The translations under genes were made by a program, and so were the position numbers. From Hyphomicrobiales bacterium (GTDB taxonomy: Bacteria; Pseudomonadota; Alphaproteobacteria; Rhizobiales; Beijerinckiaceae), in assembly GCA_900470775.1 (NCBI GenBank), contig UCBZ01000007.1, positions 1-64,000 of the forward strand: 64,000 nt of DNA, given 5' to 3'. Each line of letters begins with the position of its first letter. Position 1 is the stretch's first letter. Positions 1 to 8,043 of the stretch are shown here, piece after piece. The notes beneath the pieces are model-generated. The model had not been told where the DNA came from. It saw nothing but the letters and a program-made list of their open reading frames with translations, and did not search any database.

Positions 1-738
1 GGCGAGCCCGAGCAGATCGTGCTCGGCCCGCAGCAGGATCGCGTTGGTGCCTATATCGGCGACCCTGAAAGGTGAGACGGCCAGCATCCGCGACGGATCC
101 CAATCGGCCTCGCGGAAGAGATCGACCAGATGGATGAAGCGCTGATACTCGATGCCGCGCGGACGGAAGGCCGCATCGACATGGCCGGTATCGCGCCGCC
201 GGATTTCCGTTTTGGTCTGGGTCGGTACGCGCTCGAGCGCGACGTCCCAGGCGGGGCTGTTGTCCATGCCGGTTTCCCAGGGATGCAGCGTCGTGACGAG
301 GCCGGTCCGGCCGGGATCGCGCGCGCGCTCCCACCAATCATGGTTCAGCACGAGATGGGGATAGACCGCCGCCGCACGCGCAGCCCCGTCCGGACCCTGG
401 CGTTCCAGGACGAAGCGCACGGCGCTGGCGAGCACGGGAGGCTGGGTGATGCCGGAGGTCGCAGGGGTTCGCGCCGTCCCCCATACCTCCGGACCGGGGA
501 AATAGTCGTCCGACGGCGCGTGGAAGACGATCTGCGGCACCAGCCCGTCGTCCCACTGCCCTTCGAGCAGGCGTTCGATCTCGCGCCAGGCCCGTTCAGC
601 GTCGAAGGTGACCCAGCCCATCGCCACGAAAGCGGAATCCCAGTTCCACTGGAACGGATAGAGCCGGTCGGTCGGCACGGTGTAGCCGCCGCGGTCATTG
701 GCGGCGAGGATGGCGCGAGCCTGTTCGACGCGGGTCAT
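1..738 (-). CDS. GH63-like glycoside hydrolase (mannosyl-/glucosylglycerate hydrolase type), 3' end outside window
   Basis: This gene is open from the ATG at 738 to the left edge of the window, giving the first 246 residues. The translation contains YPFQWNWDSAFVAMGW near residues 27-42, the (alpha/alpha)6-barrel signature seen in GH63-like hydrolases of the mannosylglycerate/glucosylglycerate hydrolase type, followed by repeated Trp/Asp-rich segments (HPWETGMDNSPAWD). No signal peptide is visible, so it probably acts in the cytoplasm on the sugar imported by the upstream transporter. Its ATG overlaps the stop of the ATPase gene by four bases, so it is the last visible gene of the LacI-controlled operon. 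The exact substrate cannot be read from the sequence. Confidence 0.8.
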   Translation of the reverse strand, partial: MTRVEQARAILAANDRGGYTVPTDRLYPFQWNWDSAFVAMGWVTFDAERAWREIERLLEGQWDDGLVPQIVFHAPSDDYFPGPEVWGTARTPATSGITQPPVLASAVRFVLERQGPDGAARAAAVYPHLVLNHDWWERARDPGRTGLVTTLHPWETGMDNSPAWDVALERVPTQTKTEIRRRDTGHVDAAFRPRGIEYQRFIHLVDLFREADWDPSRMLAVSPFRVADIGTNAILLRAEHDLLGLA

Positions 739-1802
739 GATCGCTGCTCCAATGCAATGCCGTCGCCGCCGATCCAGCTCAGCCGCGCCACGTCCGGCTT
801 GAGGCGCAGGTCCGTACCCGGCGTCAGCGGCGGCAGCGTTCCGCCGGCCGGCAGGACGACCCGCATCGGCTGTCCGCCGGCGGCGCTGCCGGTGAGTAGA
901 AATTGCGGGCCGAGCAGTTCGGCCACCCTGAGCGTGAAGACAAAGCCCGGCTCGCCCTCGCTCGCCGGCACGATGTCCTCGCCGCGCAGGCCGAGCAGGA
1001 CCTGGCTGCCGCTACCGGCAGGGACCGGAAAGGTCATGCCGCCGAGGTCGGCCTTGCCGTCCCTGACGGGCAGATCGAGGAAGTTCATCGGCGGATTGCC
1101 GACGAAACCGCCGACGAAGCGGGTGCGCGGCCGGTCGTAGATATCCGACGGCGTGCCGACCTGCTCGATCCGGCCGCCATGCATCACGGCGATGCGGTCG
1201 GCCAAGCCCATCGCTTCGGTCTGGTCATGGGTGACGTAGAGCGTCGTGGTCCCGGCCTGCGCCAGCACGCCCTTGAGCTCGGCGCGCATTTCAAGCCTCA
1301 GCAGCGCGTCGAGATTGGAGAGCGGCTCGTCCATCAGCAAGACCGCGGGCTCAACCGCCAGCGCCCGTGCCACGGCGACGCGCTGACGCTGGCCGCCCGA
1401 CAGCTGCGCCGGGTAGCGCTTCAGCAGGCCCTCGATGTGAAGCAGCGACGCCGCCTTCTCGACCTGGGCCAGGACCCGCGCCTTGTCGGCCTTGGCCATG
1501 CGCAGGCCGAAGGCGACATTCTCGAACACAGTAAGATGGGGGAACACCGCATAGTTCTGGAACACCATGGCGAGCCCGCGCTTGCGCGGTGGCAGGTCGG
1601 AGACGTCGCGCTCGCCGATCAGCACCCTGCCCCGGCTCTGCGCCTCCAGCCCTGCGATGATGCGCAACAGCGTGGTCTTGCCGCAGCCCGATGGGCCCAG
1701 CAGCGCCACGAACTCGCCGTCCGCGACCGTCAGGTTCACTTCGGCAAGGGCTTGCACCTCGCCGAAGGATTTTGCCACGCGTTCGATGGTGATGCTGGCC
1801 AT
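735..1802 (-). CDS. sugar ABC transporter ATP-binding protein (MalK/UgpC family)
   Basis: This 355-residue protein is the cytoplasmic ATPase that powers the adjacent sugar importer. Walker A is GPSGCGKT at residues 36-43, the ABC signature LSGGQ is at 134-138 and Walker B VLLMDEP is at 154-160. The roughly 120-residue extension after about residue 235 matches the TOBE/regulatory domain of MalK/UgpC-type ATPases. It lies six bases after the second permease gene and overlaps the glycoside hydrolase start by four bases, so it is firmly within the operon. The family assignment is secure. The substrate (a glycoside or disaccharide) is inferred from context only. Confidence 0.95.
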   Translation of the reverse strand: MASITIERVAKSFGEVQALAEVNLTVADGEFVALLGPSGCGKTTLLRIIAGLEAQSRGRVLIGERDVSDLPPRKRGLAMVFQNYAVFPHLTVFENVAFGLRMAKADKARVLAQVEKAASLLHIEGLLKRYPAQLSGGQRQRVAVARALAVEPAVLLMDEPLSNLDALLRLEMRAELKGVLAQAGTTTLYVTHDQTEAMGLADRIAVMHGGRIEQVGTPSDIYDRPRTRFVGGFVGNPPMNFLDLPVRDGKADLGGMTFPVPAGSGSQVLLGLRGEDIVPASEGEPGFVFTLRVAELLGPQFLLTGSAAGGQPMRVVLPAGGTLPPLTPGTDLRLKPDVARLSWIGGDGIALEQRS

Positions 1803-1808
1803 GCCGCC

Positions 1809-2627
1809 TTACCGGTTGCCGATGCCCCACATCGCAAACAGGCGACGGCGCACGAGGAAAATGAACAGAACGGAGGGCACGATCAGGATCAGCCCACCCG
1901 CGAATTGCAGGTGCAGCGGCGATTCCGACAGCACCGAGAGCAGAAAGGCCGTGAGCGGGCGCTGCCTGACAGTCAGGACGGAAGCGGCGAAAACCTCATT
2001 CCAGGACAGGACGAAGGCGAAGATGGAGGCCGCGGCGATCCCCGGCAGCGCCAGCGGCAGCACGACCTTGATGAAGCCGGTGAAGCGCGAGCAGCCGAAC
2101 ACCCAGGCCGCCTCCTCGAACTCCCGGGGGATTCCCATGAACAGGCTGGCGCAGACCAGCGTCGCAAAGGGCGTCGCCAGCACCGCGTGGACCAGCGCCA
2201 CGCCGAACGGCGTGTCGTAGACGCCGAGCCGGATGAAGGAGACCGTCAGCGGCAGCGCCAGGATCGCGACGGGAAATGCACGCGTCATCAGGATCAGGAT
2301 GCGGTAGGCGCCGGAGCCCCGGAAGCGGAAGCGCGCCAGCGCGTAACCGGCCGGCACCCCCATGGCGAGCGCCATCACCATCGTCATCGCCGCGGCCTTG
2401 ACGCTGACCCAGGTCGCGCGCCAGACGCCGTCGATGGCGAGAAAGGTCCGCAGCGTGTCGAGCGCTACGCTGAAGGGAGCGAAGGGTTTGGGCCATTGCG
2501 AGACGATGTCGCGGCCGCCCAGCGCGCCGAGCGCCAGCAGATAGATCGGCAGCAGCGTCCAGACGCAGAGCACGGCGAGGCCGGTGAAAAACAGGGCGCG
2601 GTCGAAGCGGGAGGGACGCGGGTTCAT
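1809..2627 (-). CDS. sugar ABC transporter permease (MalG type)
   Basis: The 272-residue inner-membrane permease has about six hydrophobic segments and the EAA loop EEAAWVFGCSRFTGFIKVVLPLALPG around residues 175-200, which contacts the ATPase. It forms a heterodimer with the product of the gene just upstream; the two reading frames overlap by four bases (2624-2627). The order binding protein, MalF-type, MalG-type, MalK-type, hydrolase is the common layout of carbohydrate uptake (CUT1) operons in Rhizobiales. Confidence 0.93.
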   Translation of the reverse strand: MNPRPSRFDRALFFTGLAVLCVWTLLPIYLLALGALGGRDIVSQWPKPFAPFSVALDTLRTFLAIDGVWRATWVSVKAAAMTMVMALAMGVPAGYALARFRFRGSGAYRILILMTRAFPVAILALPLTVSFIRLGVYDTPFGVALVHAVLATPFATLVCASLFMGIPREFEEAAWVFGCSRFTGFIKVVLPLALPGIAAASIFAFVLSWNEVFAASVLTVRQRPLTAFLLSVLSESPLHLQFAGGLILIVPSVLFIFLVRRRLFAMWGIGNR

Positions 2628-3472
2628 GCCCGCTGCTCCGCCGGTACCCGCAACGCGACCAGATAGACCAGCGTCGCTGCGATCGAGATCGCCATGACGA
2701 GCACGGCATAGGCTGCCGCAACGCCGTAATCCTGGCTCTGGTACTGCCAGTTGAAGGCCTCGCTGACGAGGACGGGGAAGTTCCGGCCGCCGAGCGCCAG
2801 CGCCATCGCGAACATCTCAAAGGCGAGCACGGTGCGCAGGATCAGCGCGGTCTGGATGCTTGGCTTGAGCAGCGGCAGGGTGATGCGCATGAAGCGTTGC
2901 CAGGCCGTGGCGCCGAAGACCTCGGCCGCCTCCTCATACTCCTTCGGCAGCAGCTGGACGCCGGCCAGCAGGATGACGAAGACGATCGCGGTCGCGCGCC
3001 AGATCTCGGCGATGACGATCGCCGCCAGCAGCGCCAGCGGCGTCTCGTATGTGAGCCAGGCCTGCGGCGACGAAATCAGCCCGAGCTGGAACAGAGCTGA
3101 ATTGAACCAGCCCTGGTCGGTCAGGATCGCGAGCCAGACGAGACCCGCGGCGAGGTCGGAGATGCCGAGCGGGATCGACCAGATCCAGACCAGGATGTCG
3201 CGCCCGCGCCTCACCTGCCGCAGCATCATCGTCATGGCGAGCGCCAAAGCGAGTTGCAGTGGAACCGCCAGCAGCACGACCTTGAAGGTATTGGCCATGG
3301 CATCGCCGAAGTTGAGGTCGTCGGCCATGCGGTGGAAGTTGCCGAGGCCCCAGCTGCCGCCCTGCTGGAACGCAAGCAAGGCCGTCTGCCCAAGCGGGAA
3401 CAGGAACAGCCCGGTCAGGAACAGCACCGAAGGCGCGATCAGCAGATAGGGCAGCAGACGACCCTCACGCAT
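2624..3472 (-). CDS. sugar ABC transporter permease (MalF/UgpA type)
   Basis: This 282-residue permease begins with a short basic N-terminus (MREGRLLPYLLIAPSV) leading into the first membrane helix. It carries the EAA loop EEAAEVFGATAWQRFMRITLPLL near residues 190-212, as in MalF/UgpA family proteins. It starts nine bases after the binding-protein stop codon and overlaps the MalG-type gene by four bases. Its length is usual for CUT1 permeases without the long periplasmic insertion of MalF. Confidence 0.93.
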   Translation of the reverse strand: MREGRLLPYLLIAPSVLFLTGLFLFPLGQTALLAFQQGGSWGLGNFHRMADDLNFGDAMANTFKVVLLAVPLQLALALAMTMMLRQVRRGRDILVWIWSIPLGISDLAAGLVWLAILTDQGWFNSALFQLGLISSPQAWLTYETPLALLAAIVIAEIWRATAIVFVILLAGVQLLPKEYEEAAEVFGATAWQRFMRITLPLLKPSIQTALILRTVLAFEMFAMALALGGRNFPVLVSEAFNWQYQSQDYGVAAAYAVLVMAISIAATLVYLVALRVPAEQRA

Positions 3473-3481
3473 GGCGTGTGC

Positions 3482-4771
3482 TCACTCGACCGGACAAGGG
3501 CCTTGGCTCGGCCTGTCGGGCAGCCAGCACGGCGCCTTGGTCTCCGTGATGATGCGCTTCAGGGCTTCGCCCTGGCGCTCCAGTGCGGCCTTGGGGTCTT
3601 CGCCGCGCAGCACGATGCGCTGGAAGGTGTCGACATAGACCTTGTCGAACTCGCCACCGCGCTGGTCGAGGCCGACCGGCAGCAGGCTGACGATTGCATT
3701 TCTCGCGCTGGTCATCCTCTGAACCGCGTCGATCTGCAGCTTCAGGCCCGGATCGATGTCGGCGGGCATGTCGACCTTGGCGACGGGGAAGAATGCCACC
3801 GCCTTGGCCGTCTTCACCTGCACGTCGGGCTGGGTCAGATAGGCGATCAGCTTCTTGGCGGCGTCGGCCTGCGGCGCGCCCTTGGCGATGGCCAGCCCCG
3901 CGACCACGGGCATGTAGCCCAGACCCTTGGGACCGGAGGGAGCCGGGAAGGCGACGAACTCGTCGGGCTTGCGCGAAAGCGCGTCGATCAGGCGTGCGAC
4001 ATGGTCGAAGGCGATCCAGACATCGCCCGAGAGCAGCGGCTCCTGCATGAAGGCGTAATTGGTCGAGTTCGGGTTGACGGTCTTCCAGAGCTCGCGGAAT
4101 TTCGTCCACATCTCCACGGCAGCCGGCGACTTGAAGGTCGTGACCACGCCGCCGGTATAGGAGGGGTAGAGATAGCCCTCGAAAAAGCGGTGCATCAGCC
4201 CGGTCGGGCCGGCCGGGAAGCCGATCATGCGCTTGCCGGTCTTGGCCTGGATGTTGGCGCCCCATTGCGCCAGCTGGTCATAGGTCAGCGCATTGATGTC
4301 GGCGCCCTCGGGCAGGAAGGGCAGCGCCTGTTTGCTAGCGACCATGATGTAGGTGGCCTGCATCCAGGGGATGAACATCTGCTTGTCAGTGCCGAGCTTG
4401 CCGGCCTCGACCATGCCCGCGTTGAGCCCGCGGTCCTTCAATGTGGCCAGTACGTCGTCGAGCGGCATCAGCGAATCGGCCGCCAGCGGCTGCAATTCGC
4501 CATGCAGTGCGCCGATCAGGCTGGAAACGGGCTTGCCGCCCTGCTGCTCGGCCCGGATGTGGACGCCGAGTTGCGGTGGTTGCTCGGTGACGAACTCCAC
4601 CCCGCCGGGAAAATCCTTGAGGATCTCGGAGCGCAGCTTCTGTGCCGCCTCGATCGGCCGCAGCTGCGTCGACAGAAAGACGACCTGAGCTGAGGCTGGG
4701 GCAGCAGCGAGACCGAGCACGAGGGCGGCGATGGCGCCTGTAAGCTTAGGGGTCGCGAAGGCCTTGATCAT
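3482..4771 (-). CDS. sugar ABC transporter substrate-binding protein
   Basis: The 429-residue periplasmic receptor starts at the ATG at 4771, which has a strong 'agggagga' ribosome site about seven bases upstream; an in-frame ATG at 4795 lacks one. The N-terminus MIKAFATPKLTGAIAALVLGLAAAPASA is a clear Sec signal peptide cleaved near residue 28. The rest resembles family 1 extracellular solute-binding proteins. Its start lies inside the 3' end of the lacI-type gene (26-base overlap), so the regulator and transporter are probably co-transcribed and translationally coupled. Confidence 0.9.
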   Translation of the reverse strand: MIKAFATPKLTGAIAALVLGLAAAPASAQVVFLSTQLRPIEAAQKLRSEILKDFPGGVEFVTEQPPQLGVHIRAEQQGGKPVSSLIGALHGELQPLAADSLMPLDDVLATLKDRGLNAGMVEAGKLGTDKQMFIPWMQATYIMVASKQALPFLPEGADINALTYDQLAQWGANIQAKTGKRMIGFPAGPTGLMHRFFEGYLYPSYTGGVVTTFKSPAAVEMWTKFRELWKTVNPNSTNYAFMQEPLLSGDVWIAFDHVARLIDALSRKPDEFVAFPAPSGPKGLGYMPVVAGLAIAKGAPQADAAKKLIAYLTQPDVQVKTAKAVAFFPVAKVDMPADIDPGLKLQIDAVQRMTSARNAIVSLLPVGLDQRGGEFDKVYVDTFQRIVLRGEDPKAALERQGEALKRIITETKAPCWLPDRPSQGPCPVE

Positions 4772-5822
4772 TGGTTGTGTCCTCCCTGGAAGCAATCCGG
4801 CTCTTGATCTGGCCGTTGTCGATCGGTGCCGGTCCGTCGGACCGGCGGGCTATCAGGCTGGCGCCGCGCAGTTCGCTCATCGGCGCATCGCTGCGGCCGG
4901 CGAGTTGGGCGAGCAGCATGTCGAGCATACTTTGCGCCGCGCCCTCGATATCGGGATCGAAGCTCGTCAGCGGCGTCGCGACGTAATTGCCGACCGGCGA
5001 ATTGTCGTAACCGATCACCGAGACGTCGCGGCCGGCCTTCAGTCCGGCATGGCCCAGCGCATGCAGCGCGCCGACCGCAAGGCGATCGGTGGCGCAGAGC
5101 AGCGCCGTCGGCAGCTCGCGTCCGGCAAGAAGTTCGGCAGCAAGGCGATAGCCATTCTCCTCGCTCGGCTCGGCAAAGCGGGCCGGTCCCGGTTCGACGC
5201 CGGCCTCAGCGAGGGCCAGGCGCCATCCGGCCTCGCGGAAGAAGCCGAAGCCGTAGTCGAGCGGCGCGCCGATCAGGGCGATCCGGCGGTGGCCGAACCC
5301 GAGCAGGCGCTGTGTCGCGGCGCGGAAGGCCGCGGTGCCGTCGATGTCGACCCAAGGATGGCCGCCTGCTCCGGTGCGTCCATGGGCGACGAAGGGCAGG
5401 CCGGCCTCGCGCAGATAGGTGATGCGGGCATCGTCGAGCCGGGTACGGGCGACGATCATCGCATCGACACGGCGGTTGCCAACAAACTGACGGTAGAGCG
5501 CGAGTTCCTCGGCGCCACCGCGCGCGCTGGACACGATGAGGTCGAGCCCCGCCTCGGCCAAGCGCGGACCGATCGCGCCGATCAGCCGCAGGAAGAACGG
5601 CTCGCCGAGCTGGCCCGGGCCTGTTGGCAGCACGATGCCGACCGCGTCGCTGCGCCCGCCGCGCAGGCGTCGCGCGGTGGCGTTGGGACGATGGCCGATG
5701 CGCTCGGCCTCCGCCTGGATACGCCGGCGCGTCGCTTCCGCCACGTCGCCATGTCCGCCGAGCGCGCGCGAGACGGTCGTGACGGACAGATTCAGGGCTG
5801 TGGCGATACGAATGAGCGACAT
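4746..5822 (-). CDS. LacI-family transcriptional regulator of the sugar operon
   Basis: This roughly 358-residue repressor has the LacI HTH at its start (MSLIRIATALNLSVTTVSRALGG; about residues 3-25), a hinge helix near residues 45-60 (RPNATARRLRGGRS) and a periplasmic-binding-protein-like ligand domain with SVIGYDNSPVGNY and LTSFDPD segments typical of the family. The ATG at 5822 follows a 'cgaggt' site and fits the family better than the in-frame ATG at 5837. A perfect LacI-type palindrome lies 24 bases upstream, arguing for autoregulation of the whole operon. The inducer is unknown. Confidence 0.92.
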   Translation of the reverse strand: MSLIRIATALNLSVTTVSRALGGHGDVAEATRRRIQAEAERIGHRPNATARRLRGGRSDAVGIVLPTGPGQLGEPFFLRLIGAIGPRLAEAGLDLIVSSARGGAEELALYRQFVGNRRVDAMIVARTRLDDARITYLREAGLPFVAHGRTGAGGHPWVDIDGTAAFRAATQRLLGFGHRRIALIGAPLDYGFGFFREAGWRLALAEAGVEPGPARFAEPSEENGYRLAAELLAGRELPTALLCATDRLAVGALHALGHAGLKAGRDVSVIGYDNSPVGNYVATPLTSFDPDIEGAAQSMLDMLLAQLAGRSDAPMSELRGASLIARRSDGPAPIDNGQIKSRIASREDTTNDQGLRDP

Positions 5823-5845
5823 GAAACCTCGGACCAAAACGCTAT

Positions 5846-5861
5846 TCCGAAACGTTTCGGA
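5846..5861. promoter_or_regulatory. LacI-type operator (perfect 16-bp palindrome)
   Basis: The sequence TCCGAAACGTTTCGGA is its own reverse complement with a central CG, the hallmark of LacI/GalR operators. It sits 24 bases upstream of the regulator's start codon, where bound repressor could block transcription or the leader. Binding is inferred, but the palindrome is read directly. Confidence 0.8.
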
Positions 5862-6088
5862 GTGTCAATCACGCGATTTCAGCGCGCAGAACGCTCCTCA
5901 TCTCTCAGGAGAAATTGTCTTTCGCGGCCATCTACGTTTCACTTCAGGGAGATCGAGCGTGGCATTTTGAGAGCAGACATCGACTGGGCCAACGACGAGC
6001 GCGCATCGCCTCGCTTGGAAATGGACACGCCGCAGCGCGGTCGCCTGTTTGATCGCCGACGGCGCTGCTGCGCCGATTACCCGTCGCG

Positions 6089-7066
6089 CTACCGTGTCAG
6101 GAAGCAGGCGGCCTCGGTTCCCGAGACTGTCGTGCGCAGCTCGGGTCGCGCCGTCGGGCAGATCTCGACGCGGATCGGGCAGCGGCTGACGAAGGGACAG
6201 CCCGGCGGCGGCGAAAGCGGGCTCGGCAGGTCGCCCGTCAGGATGATCTTTTCGCGTTTGCGCTGGAGCACCGGGTCCGGCAGCGGGATCGCGGAAAGCA
6301 GCGCCTTGGTATAGGGGTGCTGCGGCGCCTCGAACATCAGGTCGATCGGTCCGCGCTCCATCACCGTGCCGAGATAGAGCACCATGGCCTCGTCGGCCAG
6401 GTGGCGCACCACCGATAGGTCGTGCGAGATGAAGAGATAGGCCAGATCGAGGTCGCGCTGCAGCTCCAGCAGCAAGTTGAGCACCTGCGAGCGGATGGAG
6501 ACATCCAGCGCCGAGACCGGTTCGTCGAGGATCAGCAGGCGCGGCGACAAGGCGAGCGCGCGTGCGATCACGACGCGCTGGCGCTGCCCGCCCGAAAGCG
6601 CGCTCGGCAGGCGCTCGGAGAAAGCGGCAGGCAGGCCGACGCGGTCGAGCAGTTCTGAGATGCGACTGCGTCGGTCATTACGCGTCCAGCCCGCGATGGC
6701 GAGCGGCTCACTGACGCTGTCGGCGATGCTCATCTTGGGATTGAGGGCGGCGCTCGGGTCCTGGAAGACGATCTGAATATCGCGGGCAAGGTTCGCGCGC
6801 TCGCTACCGCGCAGATGCGTGATGTCGCGGCCGTCGAACAGCACCTTGCCGTCCGTCGGCTGTTCCAACCCGATCACGGCATAGGCCGTCGTCGACTTGC
6901 CGCAGCCGGATTCGCCGACGAGCGCGACCGTGCGTCCGGCCGCCACGTCGAAGGAGATGCCATCCACCGCCTTGACCAGTCCGCCGGGCGTGCCGACGCC
7001 CCGGCGCAGCTTGAAATGGACCTTGAGGTCGCGGACCTGCAGGAGCGGTTGCGCGGTCGCGGTCAT
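6089..7066 (-). CDS. peptide ABC transporter ATP-binding protein (DppF/OppF type)
   Basis: The 325-residue ATPase has Walker A GESGCGKS at residues 51-58, the signature LSGGQRQR near residue 158 and Walker B LLILDEPVSALD near 178-189. Its C-terminal oligopeptide-type extension contains the cysteine cluster GCPFVSRCPIRVEIC. It pairs with the DppD-type gene, which it overlaps by four bases, and is the last gene of the minus-strand operon. It energises dipeptide or glutathione-type import. Confidence 0.94.
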   Translation of the reverse strand: MTATAQPLLQVRDLKVHFKLRRGVGTPGGLVKAVDGISFDVAAGRTVALVGESGCGKSTTAYAVIGLEQPTDGKVLFDGRDITHLRGSERANLARDIQIVFQDPSAALNPKMSIADSVSEPLAIAGWTRNDRRSRISELLDRVGLPAAFSERLPSALSGGQRQRVVIARALALSPRLLILDEPVSALDVSIRSQVLNLLLELQRDLDLAYLFISHDLSVVRHLADEAMVLYLGTVMERGPIDLMFEAPQHPYTKALLSAIPLPDPVLQRKREKIILTGDLPSPLSPPPGCPFVSRCPIRVEICPTARPELRTTVSGTEAACFLTR

Positions 7067-8043
7067 GCCAGCGCCTCGACGTCAGCCGAATGCCAGCAGG
7101 CGGCGGCATGGCCCGGCCCGACATCCGCCAAAGGGGGCGTCGCGACGCAAGCTTCGTCGGCAAGCGGACAGCGGGTACGGAAGCGGCAGCCATCGGGCCA
7201 GGATTCGGCGCTCGGGACCATGCCCTCGATGGTGCGCAGCGTCATCTTGCGCTGTCCTTGCAGCGTCGGGATCGTCGCCAGCAGCAGCTTGGTATAGGGG
7301 TGTCGCGGCGCGGCGAAGATCGGTTCGACCGGGCCGCTCTCGACGATCCGGCCGCCATACATCACGCAGACATCGTCGGCGAGATCGGCGACCACGCCCA
7401 TGTCATGGGTGATCAGCACGATCGCGCTGCCGACATCGCCGCGCAGGTCTCGCATCAGTTCGAGTATCTGGGCCTGAATCGTGACGTCGAGCGCCGTCGT
7501 CGGCTCATCGGCGATCAGCAGGGCCGGCCGGCAGATCAGGGCTGCCGCGATCATGATGCGCTGGCACATGCCGCCCGACAATTCGAACGGGTATTGCCGC
7601 GCGCGCCGGCTTGCGTCGGGAATGCCGACGCGTGCCATCATCGCGATGGCCTCGCCCCGTGCAGCGTTGGCCGAAAGGCCGCGATGCAGGCGCAGCGCCT
7701 CCTCGACCTGCTCGCCGACGCGCATCAGCGGGTTGAGCGAGGCGACCGGCTCCTGGAAGATGATCGTGGCCTCGTTGCCCCTGATATCAGACAGCGCGGC
7801 TTCACCAAGGGGGAGGAGATCGCGGCCGTTGAGGCGGATCTCGCCCCCGGTGATACGCGCCGCCTTCGGTAACAGGCCCAGCACCGACAAGGCGGTGAGG
7901 CTCTTGCCGCAGCCGGATTCACCGACGATGGCGAGGATGCGGCCCGAACCGAGGCTCAGCGAGACATGATCGACGATGCGGTTTCCGCCGATATCGATGA
8001 CGAGGTCGTCGATCGCCAGGACGGGGACATCTGTGACGCTCAT
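7063..8043 (-). CDS. peptide ABC transporter ATP-binding protein (DppD/OppD type)
   Basis: The 326-residue ATPase has Walker A GESGCGKS at residues 41-48, Walker [14 protein letters not shown] near residues 178-190 and a C-terminal cysteine-containing peptide-transporter domain (CRFRTRCPLADEAC). The ABC signature reads LSGGMCQR, where OppD-type proteins usually have LSGGMRQR, so one arginine is replaced by cysteine. It overlaps the gamma-glutamyltransferase gene upstream and the DppF-type gene downstream by four bases each, indicating translational coupling. Confidence 0.93.
   Translation of the reverse strand: MSVTDVPVLAIDDLVIDIGGNRIVDHVSLSLGSGRILAIVGESGCGKSLTALSVLGLLPKAARITGGEIRLNGRDLLPLGEAALSDIRGNEATIIFQEPVASLNPLMRVGEQVEEALRLHRGLSANAARGEAIAMMARVGIPDASRRARQYPFELSGGMCQRIMIAAALICRPALLIADEPTTALDVTIQAQILELMRDLRGDVGSAIVLITHDMGVVADLADDVCVMYGGRIVESGPVEPIFAAPRHPYTKLLLATIPTLQGQRKMTLRTIEGMVPSAESWPDGCRFRTRCPLADEACVATPPLADVGPGHAAACWHSADVEALA

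Noticed and set aside
903..2666. A 587-codon open frame on the plus strand across the sugar ATPase and permease genes
   Set aside because: Its translation is Arg/Gln/His-rich low-complexity sequence and it lies opposite well-supported genes; long antisense frames are expected at this GC content.
4731..6314. A 527-codon plus-strand frame across the LacI gene
   Set aside because: It crosses the operator and the 3' end of the DppF-type gene and has no domain similarity; the minus-strand LacI gene is clear.
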